A stretch of 64,000 bases of DNA, from positions 110,767,366 through 110,831,365 of the forward strand of contig OZ021721.1 of NCBI GenBank assembly GCA_963978545.1, written 5' to 3'. The DNA is from Linyphia triangularis (Eukaryota; Arthropoda; Arachnida; Araneae; Linyphiidae). This document shows positions 1 to 12,500 of the stretch, piece after piece. A model generated the notes under the pieces. It made no database searches and was not told the origin of the DNA. It saw nothing but the letters and a program-made list of their open reading frames with translations. Each line of letters begins with the position of its first letter. The first letter of the stretch is position 1. Both the position numbers and the translations under genes were made by a program.

Positions 1-104
1 ACAAGCCAACATACATTTACAAACATCCATGCCAACACGGGACTCGAACCCGCAACCTCGCGGTCTAGAAGCTAGCACGCTAACCACTATACCGTTTGGT
101 CGGC
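1..104 (-). repeat. tRNA-derived SINE (family A), cut by window start
   Basis: Minus-strand copy of the SINE family best seen at 15756-15934. Its head carries a tRNA-like B box (GGTTCGAGTCC on the minus strand) and an A-box-like segment. The head end is the GGC at about 102-104 and the body runs off the window at position 1, so the 3' tail and one target duplication are missing. Confidence 0.85.
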
Positions 105-725
105 CTAAAAAGGTTGGGAACCGCTGTTGTAGAATACTGACATCTAAAGTTTAAAAAGTAGATGTCATTCGCGTGAAATCTCCCATGGCAAATGTAGTTA
201 CCCTTGCTTCAATGGTAACAGTCAACTTTAGACAAGGTGGCGGGAGCTATATTTGTGATGATCAGACACTACACCTAAAATCATGCAAAATGCCTTGAAA
301 GATTTAGGAACATTAAGAAAAAAATCTTCTCAAATGTATAGTACTGTTGTGTAGAATTATCATAGTGTATAGGTACACGAAGACTTACATCCACACTTAC
401 ATCCAATACAAAGGTCAACACTAGCCTGAAGATAGTCTGAAGCTCAAATTGAATTTTTTTCCGGGAGAACTTTTAAAGGAATCTCACTAAGAAGTCATGA
501 ATACATGGAAAAATATCAGTACACCAAATGACTTGTTAATTTGTTTTTCATAGTAGATTTTGTAAGACCCCGATGCTGGTGTATGAAACCCAATTTTTTT
601 TCTTTTTGAAGATATTTTTGTATGTTACAAAAGTTCATTTGAAATCATGGCATATAAGCTGAATTTCAGACATTATTATAATAAAGGTAAAGTTTCTTGA
701 GAAGAGCTTCGAGAATAAATTTATA
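105..725. other. unassigned AT-rich sequence
   Basis: No exon, RNA gene or repeat boundary could be supported here. It separates the SINE from the foldback element that follows. Confidence 0.4.
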
Positions 726-1382
726 GACTGAGATGCGACTTCAATTTTTGGACCCCATCGAACATCATTCTGAATTTTTTATAGAAATTAGAGAAAAGTG
801 AGTAGATTACGAATCCACTTATCTGCCGTGGCAAAAATGGCCGAAACTGGTCAAAAATCGACTTTTAATAAGTTGAACTAAATCCAAATGCAGAATGCGC
901 CATAACTTGCCAGATAATGAGCATATTTTTTTATTTGGTAACCCTCACTCTTTAATTTTCAATTAAGAAGGTTGCAGACGATTCAGATATCTGGCGACGG
1001 TCTACTTGCATCTATTAAAAGGGAGCCAAGTTGGCAATAAACATTACGTCACTGATGACGTAACTAATGTCGCCAATTTGGCTTACTTTTAAAAGATGTA
1101 AATTTTCCGAGCCAGAGATCAGAAATCGTTTGCGCTTTCTCTCATTGAAATCAAAATGCAATGGGTTGCCAGACGAATAAGTTTGTTCTCTTTTTGGCAA
1201 GTTATGACATATTTGGCAGTCGGATTTTAGTTAAACTCATTCCAAGTCGATTTTTGATCAGTTTTGGCCATTTTTGCCACGGCAGACCAGTGGATTCGTA
1301 ATCTATTAACTTTTCTCCATTTTCTATAAAAAATTCAGAATGATGTTCGATGGGGTCCAAAAATTGCAGTCGCTTCTCGGAC
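726..1382. mobile_element. Foldback MITE with ~200-bp inverted arms (copy 1)
   Basis: Non-autonomous TIR element of about 657 bp. The left arm (GACTGAGATGCGACT..., then TTTTTGGACCCCATCGAAC) is the inverted complement of the right end (...GCAGTCGCTTCTCGGAC), and the arms pair for roughly 200 bp. TA flanks both ends, which fits a TA target duplication. The centre carries TTACGTCA-CTGA-TGACGTAA, a palindrome of two bZIP-type sites, within a larger GCCAA...TTGGC inverted motif. A second copy lies at 10914-11568. The short ORF through the loop is conserved only because the element is; I do not call it a gene. Confidence 0.85.
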
Positions 1383-1445
1383 TATTATATTCAGTAAAAC
1401 CCTGTTAATGCGAAGTCCATGGGACCGAGGAATTTGTTCGCGTTA

Positions 1446-3591
1446 GGCCTCTTTCACATGGTGCGGACGCGGATGCAAGTGCGGACGAAAGCGCGGGGCC
1501 GCAAACGCATGCCTTTTCGCCCATAACTGCGGACGTTTTGCTCGCATCTTTGAAGAGTTTGATTATTATTTTCACTCAGTGAATGCAGTATCTGGATAAG
1601 CGTTGATTAAAAGTATTTAGTTATTTTTTAAGTTTAAGAGGGGAGCCGAAATGAGAAAAATATTAAAAAAAAATAATAATAATATGATAATATGTTAAAA
1701 ATAAAAACTAATAAAAACATTTTCCTCTACTAAAGCTAGGAAGGTCCACTGCCAAGTGATGTGTGTTATTTTAATCAATTTTGTGTAAGATATATATATT
1801 TTTTTTGATTTTTTTCTTCTTGAACATTAAATCAAAACTTTTGTTGTAATTAAAAAAACGTGTCTTATTTTCTGATAAAACTATCAACAGAATAAAAGAA
1901 TTTAGGAACTTTCTCTTTACAGAAGTACAGTACACCATGCCTATTGAAGTTTGTAAAAGTCCGTTAAAAGAATTAGCAATAGAAGAAATCATTTAAAAAA
2001 ATAAAAATAATGAAAATATACTAAATAATTTACTATTTATTACTACATATTAGTTTTAGTTTTTAATGTTTAATCCTTTAAAATGCCAAATTTGGGTATT
2101 AAGCTCCTGTAAATTTTAGTTATAGAGCACCCATACCATTTTCGGAGGTTTTTTTCTGTACCCATTTTCATTGTAAGAGGAGCCAAAACTCATTTTTGCA
2201 CACACAGCATTTTGCTGTTAGGCTGGCATTGTAGTTGAACAAACATCTAAGATAATACCAGCACAGATTAGCAGTATTAATATATAGTCGGCAGCTTTTA
2301 CTTACTGATATGGGATTATCTTCATGTTTCCAAAATACTGAAAAGTGGTTTGAAACTTAATGTGGAGTTTGGACCTTTTCACTCAAAACCGATGTTATGT
2401 TTTAGAAAAAAAATTTCAATACTAGTATACATTGGAAAAATTTCCGAAACTTTTTAATTCGATTCACATTTAACAAGTGTTAGAAAACTAGTATATCTAC
2501 ATACAAATTATTTATTTGAGGATTGATTAATTAAAAATTAACTAAAGGGTATAATCCTGCACCAATCATAATTCAATTTGTAATCCATTTTAAATTTAAC
2601 GATAAACGATACACAATGATTTGATACAAGGAACCGACAAGAATTGAAAACTTTACTGAAATATTTTTTCTAGATAATTTTGTTTTGAAAGTATTTAAAA
2701 TTACTGACTTATTATAAAAACGTCAAGATTCAAAATTTAGTTAAAATTCAATTATTGCATAGATGAGTTAGATCCCAGTAGGTTTCCCCCCCGTATTATA
2801 CACTTTAAGGGGGTCCGGCACATGACAAATTTTCAGATTATTGATTTCGAGTTTATTACTGTTTATTAAAATATAAATTTATGTCTTTAAAATGATGCTA
2901 CATTTGTAATTATATCTTATTTTAAAGTATTTTTAATAATTTTTTGAAGTAAACCAAATGTAGGTATTTAATGCATGTTTCTTACTAGTTCAAAGCCGAA
3001 TTTCTCAAAATGCCATTTTTTCATGCTTGGGGGCACATAGCTTAAAATCTATATGACAAAAATGCTTGAAATTTTTTTGACATGTTTCTATAATGTATTT
3101 AAGTACTTTAACACAAGGAATTATTGATAAGTAGCATACTTAAAAAAAAAAAAATGGTCTAAAATTTTATAATTTTTCTTAAACATATTTTTAGAAAATC
3201 ATAATTATTTTAATTTTTAAAAAATAACAAAAATCTCGTGTTAAAGTATTCAAAAGTATCCAAATATTATACTGCGAAAGTTTCATAATGATTGAAGAAT
3301 CGGTTATTAAATTAGATGCCCCCAAAGTTGTTGAATTTAACATGGGCTCCTATGGAGGTGCCGGACCCCCTTAAATTACAAATAGAAATATAATTAGTTA
3401 ATTCAAACTGAAGTTATCGATGTAAATTGGGGAGATATATCAACTTCTGCGGGTTCGCACGAAGGTTTTAACCTTCGTGCATGCCCGCAGGGTGCTCTCC
3501 GCACCGTGTGAAATGCTCCATTTAAAATACATTGGTAAAACTTTTTGCGGGCCCGCACTCTCGTCAGCGTTCGCACAGTGTGAAAGTGGCT
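1446..3591. mobile_element. PIF/Harbinger-like non-autonomous element, nested
   Basis: The terminal motif GGCCTCTTTCACA at the left faces TGTGAAAGTGGCT at the right. Subterminal GC-rich segments (GTGCGGACGC at left; GCGTTCGCAC at right) are also inverted. TTA flanks both ends (1443-1445 and 3592-3594), matching the 3-bp target duplication known for PIF/Harbinger. No transposase ORF is visible. The interior holds another MITE at 2809-3370 and a GC-rich hairpin near 3450-3480 (CGCACGAAGGTTTTAACCTTCGTGC-like). Confidence 0.55.
2809..3370. mobile_element. MITE with GGGGGTCCGGCAC termini (copy 1)
   Basis: About 562 bp bounded by TTAAGGGGGTCCGGCAC and its exact inverse GTGCCGGACCCCCTTAA. The flanks allow either a TTAA or a TA target duplication. 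It has no coding capacity. Copy 2 is at 10329-10891, and the SINE-bearing element at 47883-48828 shares internal sequence (GAGTTTATTACTGTTTATT and the CATTTGTAAT region), so three subfamily members are present. Confidence 0.8.
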
Positions 3592-3711
3592 TTAATCGAA
3601 TTTCATGTTAAACGAATAAATTAACGTTAAGTTTTAAGTACGGAGAATTGCTTTTATTTTGCGTTAAACAGAATTTCATGTTCAGCGATTTCGCGTTGGT
3701 GGGGTTTTACT

Positions 3712-5209
3712 ATATCTAAAGAACTATTCCTTGAACTTTTTTTGTAAGACAACTCATTTGGATAATAAACGACGGAAAAAGCAATCTAAATGGATAAAGC
3801 TAAAAAAAATTCATTTAAGAAAAGTATTATTTTTCTATAATGTATTATCCAATCCTTTATCAACAAAAGCATTTTTCGCAGAAACAGTAATTTGTGATAT
3901 CTCAATATCATGTGACATTCAGTTCTGGAACTATTATATTGCCTTGTCAATAATAACTGTCGCCAAAGAAAGAGAATTCTCAGAAACAGTTAACTTCGTG
4001 TTCCCAGGTTAGAATCGATTTCTGGAAACACTTATCAGTAATAAATGCTACTGGAATCGATGAACTTATGCATTGAATTCGGACAGAACTCATTCATAAA
4101 GTTACTTGTCAATAAATAAATCGATATAATCTTTCTAAGTGATGGTGAACCTATCGATAGTGAGGCTATCGCACCGTGACGTAATTTAATAAAGTCATTT
4201 CTATCATTTTCTTTCAAGCTATTAAATCTTACTCTACTAGTAAAACAAAAGTAATAGTATTATAAATATTGCAACGCAGACCAGTATTTTTCTTTTATGC
4301 AAAGTTTGTAAACTGTTCAAAATCTGGCAGTTTAATTTTTTGAGTTAGTTTGATCTTACTTAAAATATATCTAATAGATTATTTCTAGTTGGTGTTTGTA
4401 TGTGAAAATCCTCTTTCTCCCTTTATACAAAATCAAAAGGGGTCTTATACAAAATCTTATACAAATCAAAAGGGATCTTATAAAAATCAAAATTGATCTA
4501 TAATATATCAATTTGTTGGCTAAGAAATCTGCTTCTGACGAAATGTTTATTTACAATTGAACATAGTGTTATTTGTTTGAAAATCGAAATTAATAAATCA
4601 GAAATAGTATAAAAATTTGGGAAGTAGTGATAGTATACAGTATATGTCAGTACCACAGAAAAAAGAAATGTCATCTCAAGTACGTTGAGGAAACCTAAGG
4701 AATCTTATATCTCTAAGCAATTGAATATAATATCAAATCCTGATGACATTCCAAAAAAATTATTCCTCTAAACAATTTTAAATTAAATGCGCAGGCTGTG
4801 TACGGGCCTACTAGTTGTTTCTCATTGGATACAAGCATAAGTTTGAAACTATTTATGCATTTTCTATGTTACAGTTTGTGACATTGTTCAGCAAATATCT
4901 AAATTGAGAATTTTAATAGATATTGACATATTTGAAAGCCCATATGAACTTTTTATGTTTTAATTCTTCATTTACTCTTGTGATACATATAAATGGGTTA
5001 ATTAACAGAAAGGGGTTATAGGCGCGATGTGATTTTATTAAACTTTTTCAAAAGTGATGTTTTTACGCCATATAGTATATAAGAAGATAAATATTAGCAT
5101 GCAATTTCATTTTGATAATAGAGGCATTAGAAAATGGCATGAAAATGGTATGGTGGTCATAGTGATAGAACTTAAAAAAATACCTTAGCTGACAATGCAC
5201 TTATGCACC
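3712..5209. other. unassigned AT-rich sequence
   Basis: No gene or dated repeat could be supported. A short open frame at 3731-4012 is Lys/Phe-rich, starts without context and matches no family I recognise. A small local repetition of ATCAAAAGGGGTCTTATA-type words occurs near 4430-4490. Confidence 0.35.
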
Positions 5210-5302
5210 TGACAAAATGTTCACATCTGATTCTTACATGTTAACGGTACATATAATTCTTGTATCATTAACATGTAAAAAATAGATGTGAACATTCCGT
5301 CA
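5210..5302. repeat. 93-bp imperfect hairpin (mini-MITE)
   Basis: TGACaaaATGTTCACATCTG... at the left is inverted as ...AGATGTGAACATTccGTCA at the right, with inner arms TTACATGTTAA / TTAACATGTAA. The loop is about 24 bp. It may be a very short TIR element; no flanking duplication was established. Confidence 0.6.
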
Positions 5303-5618
5303 GTATTAAAAATTAACATTTTCCCTCACTTCAACTTTCTATGATTACAATAATTTTGAATATGAATATTTAAAATATCTAAAAGTACAATTATAGAACT
5401 TTTGACTACAGTTAAATAATTTCATAAATGAAGAGGATAAAGGCAATCATGAATATGCTATAGATATGAACAATCTAATATTTGTAATAAAGACATCAGA
5501 TCAAGAGAAAAGAGTGAGAAAATGGTACATTGCCAGATAAAAAAAAAAAGCTCCTGGGATGGGGGAAGTGTAAAGCAACGATTAAAAAATCAAAACTTTT
5601 AAATAAGCACTAGACAAA

Positions 5619-5653
<35 letters not shown>

Positions 5654-5665
5654 AGCTACTAGGAA

Positions 5666-5765
5666 AGAAATAAGATGTTAAGAATTTTGGAAGGGAAAGG
5701 GGATAGGAATTTGTATAAATTCTTATTCCCCCTTCCCTTCCAAAATTCTTAACATCTTATTTTCT
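5666..5765. repeat. 100-bp near-perfect palindrome (arms ~48 nt, loop ~4 nt)
   Basis: The left arm AGAAATAAGATGTTAAGAAT..GGAAGGGAAAGGGG is repeated in inverted form up to TTATTTTCT, with the centre near 5715. Only a few mismatches are seen. Such a short loop would give an extended RNA stem if transcribed. It follows an A-rich run at 5623-5652. Confidence 0.75.
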
Positions 5766-6416
5766 GAAAAGTTAAATAAGATGTGATAAGATCATATCAA
5801 ATTTCGAAAAGCCATCCCTCTTCTTCAATTCTGAAGGGGTATGATAATAATTGGAGGCCTACTTAACCAATTTAAACAGGCATTTTTTCTATAGACTTTT
5901 TGACTAATCCAGATTATCAGGAACACAATTTCATATTGATATTTTGTCGCTAAGCTAGAGAAAACAAGTATAGAGAGTCATGGGGGCATGCGCATACACT
6001 TGCAATTGACTCAACCATTTAAAACCGGATTGTACTGGTCAACGCCCGGCAATAGTTGTTTGAACTCGGACAGCTCCAGATAATACAGCTAATTGGGTAT
6101 AAATTCTCATACCACCGAAAAGACACAAACTTGACCATTTAACCTTCCCGAATGCAGTGTAAATACGATCTGGTCATCTAGAACAAGAACTATAGGCAGT
6201 TGTGTACTTAATAAAATATTTGAACATTCCGTACTTTAATATAACCGACATTTGTATTTGATCTATTCGTAATATTCATCAGAGAGTAAAGAAATAGATT
6301 GAACAATAAATGCGAAAGTTGGACGCTAAATGACCATCTATAATATACAAGATTCATTCTCTAGGTATAAATGTTTTAGATGCTGATTATTTTATGTTGT
6401 CTTCTTTTGATTGCAG
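5766..6416. other. intron or upstream sequence of the EML-like gene
   Basis: No further exon could be recognised upstream of 6417. The sequence ends in the polypyrimidine-like tract and CAG acceptor of the first visible exon. Confidence 0.4.
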
Positions 6417-6573
6417 AGTGAATGCTTTTCGGTTACCATCCACCCTCATGGCAGCATAGTTGCTGTGGGCGATGAGCATGGTGATGTGACGTTCCTTAAC
6501 ATGGAAGATGGACTCCATGTTACCACGCTTCCAGTTACCAACAGTCCACTCTATACACTCAAGTATTCTCCTG
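6417..6573 (+). CDS. EML-like gene, first visible exon
   Basis: The acceptor is TTGATTGCAG and the donor is GTAAGT. It encodes a WD40 blade with IHPHGSIVAVGDEHGDVTF and ends in phase 1 inside YSPD. Confidence 0.85.
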
Positions 6574-9500
6574 GTAAGTTGAGGAATATGCTTTTCTTTT
6601 TATCCGAGTCATTTACCCAGAGTAAATACTACGTTATTCTTAGAAAAATAATCTGGGTTACGTTTTTCTATGGGAAAGTGAAGCTAGGTCTGAGTATTTT
6701 GCAGTCTGAAATATATAAGTCATTGCAGATTTTTCTGTAGGGTATGGAAATAGATATAAAAATAACGGCGTGTTTTAATCATCGGAAATAATTTACGCAT
6801 TTCTCTTTCTTTTGAAGTAATCCGGAATCCACCAGAGCTACCATAGGATACAATGCTAATTTATGGATTTTTATTACACCTTTTCTAAGAAATAATAATA
6901 TATATTGAATTGAAACTGATTGTAGGGATAAATCAAACATTTTATACTACTTTCACATGGCATTTTAAAAATATATTGCCTAGTTGGTTAAAAAATAATT
7001 TTTACTATGGCATGACAAAAAACGACAAAACCATAATTTTTATTGTTTAATGTTTAATCATTCCTTTTGATGGATATATATTTCTTAAAGCCTTTGCTAA
7101 ACTAAGTGGTAATAATTAGTGAATATGTCAGTTTAAATTTTTTTTTCTAGCTATAATAGGTCAGGATTTTCGATTCTGGGAAACCTTAATAAATAATGTG
7201 AATATTTGCCATTTAAAAATAGTTTGAACTGTCCTATTACACTTTTATAATATAACTGACCGTTTTTAATAGTTTTTAACTGTTAGCATGTATTAAAAAT
7301 GATTAAAAATCAGAGTTTAGTAAGTTACATTTTGACCCATTCTGACTTGAGTCTAAAAATACAATCTATAAGAGTTAAACTTTTGAAACAATAAGTGAAC
7401 TAAGTCACAAATTCAATAGTTCGACATCAGGCTGCCGTATAATATGGAGAAGTAAACAGAACAGGTGATTTGTTTCGAAAAAAAAATTTTGTTTCTCAAA
7501 ATGAAGATTAGCTGACTTGCATTTCTCACTGTAACCCTAATATATAAAAAAGATTGTTTTTGATTAGTTGGTTAGATATGCTAATTTTTTTACGAATTTA
7601 CTATGTTATTCCGATTCTTCCCAAAGGTCAATGTTTATATGAGATTTTGAAAAACAGCTCCCATACCCCTTTCAAACTCAAAAGGGGTATAATTATAAAT
7701 TGAGTTTTATTGAAGTTATTTGAACCAGGTGTTTTATATCGATATCGTCACTAATACAGATTATTGGGAATACAATTTCTTACTAATGTTTTGTGGTTAA
7801 GGTGGTAGAATCAAGAAATGGAATGAAAGACGGAACTTATAACTTGACTTATAACTTTAACTTATAACTTATAACTTTAACTTATAACTTTAACTTATAA
7901 CTTTAACTTATAACTTTAACTTATAACTTTAACTTATAACTTTAACTTATAACTTTAACTTATAACTTTAACTTATAACTTTAACTTATAAGTTTAACTT
8001 ATAACTTTAACTTATAACTTTAACTTATAAATTTAACTTATAACTTTAACTTATAACTTTAACTTATAACTTTAACTTATAACTTGTAAAGACTTATAAC
8101 TTGAAAGACTTATAACTTGTAATCCACTGAACCAATATCAATTAGGTTTCACCGGGAAATGCCTATTCACAGCTGTTTGTAGTTATGTATTTATGTAGCT
8201 ATGTATTATTAAGAAAATGTGTGTTATTAATAGCTAAGCTTCTATATCTACTTATTATTTTTATATTTATATCAATGTGATATTTTTGTATTTGTTGTAA
8301 ATACATAATATATATAATGCTTGGCTAATAAAATTGTTCACTTTTTATAACATCAAATTTTTTCATGGTTGACTTAGCTTAATGGACAATTGTGAAAAAG
8401 AAACGAAGTCTTGCCACTGAACGTAAATTTCTGCAGCGCTGGGATCTTCAGTTAGCATGCTTAAAAAAGGGAATATAATTACTTTTGTAATGAATAATTG
8501 AAGAATCTCCGCTAAAGTGGTTTACAAATTACATTAATTTTTTATAACTTATTTTAATTAGCCGCATTTAATATAGTACATCAATTGATAACACAAACAT
8601 ACTCTTCATGAATTAAGTAAAAACAAGCTTTTTCTCATTAATATGATGAATATAAAAACTGAGGGATTTTTCTTTTTGGCATTCAATAAAAATTTTTGAA
8701 TTTTTTATGAAAAGTTTTGCTAGTATCTATGATTATTGAAATTGAAAATCATTAAACTTATTTTATAGTCAAGGCACACATTTTTTTTAAAAATAAAAAT
8801 AAAATTAAAAAAAATAAATAAATTTGTACGTTTTTATTTTAATATTTTAATTGGATGCTTTTTAAAATGTATTCAACAGAAATCTCGTAAAAAAGCTGAT
8901 AAATTAAATTTGCATACACTAATAGATTTCAGTTCAAAATATATATATTTTTTAATTTGTAGATGGAGATACACTGGCTGTTGGCTGCGCAGATGGAAAC
9001 ATATACTTATTTCAAACGCACAGTAATGGATACATGTACAAAATTGATTTTGTTCTGCCGGTAAGCAACCTCATTTAAATTCAGTAAAAAAAAATTTTTA
9101 AATTTTTTTTATATTTCTGCAACTATGAATAGCATAGATAAACTTTTAAATGCTGGTACTTATAATTAAAGTTCAACTTCCAAAAAGCTGTACAAAAACA
9201 CTGTTCAGAATGACCTAAAATTTGACCTGAATATTTGAAATGAAATTTGACCATTTCCCCCTTCTTTGAGTATATTTAGATTAGATTCAGACCAGTGTTT
9301 TTACAGCTTTTTGAAAGATGAACTTTAATTTTAAACACCATGTATTTCAATTATTTGAATAGAGAGACTTAGTAAATTATATTTAAGATATATTGATTAC
9401 TTTATAAATGCTCCTTGTTCATTAAATTCTCATTGTTCATTAAATGTTCCTTGTTCATTATATGCTCCTTGTTCATTAAATACTCCTTGTTCATTAAATG

Positions 9501-12500
9501 CTCCTTGTTCATTAAATGCTCCTTGTTCATTAAATACTCCTTGTTCATTAAATACTCCTTGTTCATTAAATGCTCCTTGTTCATTAAATACTCCTTGTTC
9601 ATTAAATACTCAATGTTCATTAAATGCTCCTTGTTCATTAAATGTTCCTTGTTCATTAAATGCTCCTTGTTCATTAAATGCTCCTTGTTCATTAAATGCT
9701 CCTTGTTCATTATATGCTCCTTGTTCATTAAATACTCCTTGTTCATTAAATAATCCTTGTTCATTAAATAATCCTTGTTCATTAAATGCTCCTTGTTCAT
9801 TATATGCTCCTTGTTCATTAAATACTCCTTGTTCATTAAATGCTCCTTGTTCATTATATGCTCCTTGTTCATTAAATACTCCTTGTTCATTAAATACTCC
9901 TTGTTCATTAAATGCTCCTTGTTCATTATATGCTCCTTGTTCATTAAATACTCCTTGTTCATTAAATACTCCTTGTTCATTAAATTATCCTATACTAGAC
10001 TTGCTTTATTATCTCTTGTTTTGTGAAACAAGTCTGTATTTGTACATTTTGTTTTCAGGGTACAGTTCCGATATTGATGCTGGACTGGTCTGTTGACGGT
10101 GCATACGTACAAGCTGTTTTTACAGACAATGATTATCATGATATTGTATTCTGTAAGATATAACAATATTTTCAGTGAATTATTGTTGTTTGGAATAATT
10201 TAAAGACATATATTTAATTATAAATAAGAGTAACGTTTGTTCTCGTAAAATTTCCATAGATTTGTACTTTTCTTCAAGTCCATTACACCTAAATATAAAG
10301 TTGATAACAGCTTTAAAAAGTGTTACATTAGGGGGTCCGGCACATGAAAATTTTTCAGATTATTAATTTCGAGTTTATTACTGTTTATTAAAATATAAAT
10401 TTTTGTTTTTAATATCATGGCACATTTGTAATTATATCTTATTTCAAAGTATTTTTTAATAATTTTTGAAAGTAGACAAAATGTAGGTATTTAATGCATG
10501 TTTTTTTAACTTAAAAGCCGAATTTCTCAAAATGCAGTTTTTTCATGTTTGGGGGCACATAGCTTAAAATCTATATGACATAAATGCTTGAAATTTTTTA
10601 TACATGTTTCTCTAATTTATTTAAGTACTTTAACATGAGGAATTATTGTTGAGTAGCATACTTTAAAAAAAAAATAGTCTAAATTTATATAATTTTTCTT
10701 AAACATATTTTTAGAAAATCATAATTATTTTTATTTTTAAAAAATAAAAAAATCTCACGTTAAACTATTCAAAAGTATCTAAATATAAAGTTACTCATTG
10801 ATTCATAATGATTGAAGAATCGGTTATTAAATGAGATACTCCCAAAATTGTTGAATTTAACATGGGCAGCTATGGAGGTGCCGGACCCCCTTAAATTAAA
10901 TATATAATTTATAGACTGAGAGGCGACTGCAATTTTTGGACCCCATCGAGCATTATTCTGAATTTTTTATAGAAATTAGAGAAAAGTGAGTAGATTACGA
11001 ATCCACTGGTCTGCCGCCGCAAAAATAACCGAAACTGGTCAAAAATCGACTTTTAATAAGTTGAACTAAATCCAATTGCCAAATGCGCCTTAACTTGCCA
11101 AATAATGAGTATTTTTTTTATTTGGTAACCCTCACTCTTTAATTTTCAATTAAGAAGGTTGCAGACGATTCAGATATCTGGCGACGGTCTACTTGCATCT
11201 ATTGAAAGGGAGCCAAGTTGGCAATAAACATTACGTCACTGATGACGTAACTAATGTCGCCAATTTGGCTTACTTTTAAAAGATGTAAATTTTCCGAGCC
11301 AGAGATCAGAAATCGTTTGCGCTTTCTCTCATTGAAATCAAAATGCAATGGGTTGCCAGACGAATAAGTTTGTTCTCTTTTTGGCAAGTTATGACATATT
11401 TGGCAGTCGGATTTTAGTTAAACTCATTCCAAGTCGATTTTTGATCAGTTTCGGCCATTTTGGCCACGGCAGACCAGTGAATTCCTAATCTACTCACTTT
11501 TCACACTAATCTACTCACATTCAGAATGATGTTCGATGGGGTCCAAAAATTGCAGTCGCCTCTCGGACTATTAGGACCTAAAAGGACAGCGAATTAGCAT
11601 CTCTACGAAAAAGAAATTACTAAAATCTGCATTTTAGTCACATTTTTTTGAAGTTTTTCAACTGAAACATCTTTTATGCATAAATAGTTTTTCTTTTTTC
11701 TTATAAGTTATTGAGTATTATGTATTCATATTTTTGCTCTTGATAAGCATACATTATTTGATGGGTATTTTAAAATAAAACTTTAAAATAGTCTGTTTTC
11801 AGTGTCTTCCTGCTATATTTATTAAGTTTTATGTAATCTTTTGATATTCTTGTAATTTATTACTCTAGGGGATTTAAAAAGAAAAGAAAAACTTCACAGT
11901 GCTGCCCAACTTAAAGAACTGGAATGGTTCAAGCCAAACTGTACTTTAGGGTACAAAATAAATGGTAAGTTACAAATTTTCCAATCTTTATTCTTAACCT
12001 GCTATAAATGGTTTATAGCGTGACCATTATATCTAAGTTCAACTTTTAAAAAGCTGTAAAAAATTACTGTTCGTTAGAATGACCTGAAATTTGACCTGAA
12101 TATCAGCAAAGAAACTGGAAACGGTACTACATTAAAAAAAAAGATGTTCTTTCTTATATTGCACCATTTCTTCTTTGCTTACATTCAGGTCAAATCTCAA
12201 GTCATTCTAAAGAGTGGTTCTTTTTTACAACTTTTTGAAAGTTGAACTTTAATTATAAGCACCCTGTATAAGCTTACTAATGAAACACACTAAGTCAGTT
12301 TTTTCCATTTCGGAGTTATTTGCTTATCCAAGTTAGACAGCCCCGACAAAAGTCTGATGTTTTCTGAAAAAATAATAACATTGAAATAAGTTTATAGGGT
12401 GGTAGAAAAATTTCCTGTAAATTATGATTTTTTTTTTTTTTTTTAATTTCGATTTTCCCCCTTGATTTTTAGGATTTTTAATTTAGCGTGTTTCACTTGT

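Larger units (their letters stand above)
1392..3711. mobile_element. pogo/Tigger-like TIR element, interrupted by a nested insertion
   Basis: The left end CAGTAAAACCC and the right end GGGGTTTTACT form short inverted termini. Outside the insertion the element reads GCGAA/TTCGCG-rich sequence at 1401-1445 and 3592-3711. No transposase frame remains, so it is non-autonomous. It is split at TTA by the Harbinger-like element at 1446-3591. The terminus resembles that of the element at 23623-24022. Target duplication is unclear. Confidence 0.55.

Noticed and set aside
3731..4012. 93-residue frame as a possible upstream exon
   Set aside because: No WD40 or HELP similarity and no plausible splice sites matching the EML-like phase.
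9402..10026. Long open frames on both strands with six-residue repeats
   Set aside because: They are readings of the 18-bp minisatellite; its unit length is a multiple of three, so frames stay open by chance.
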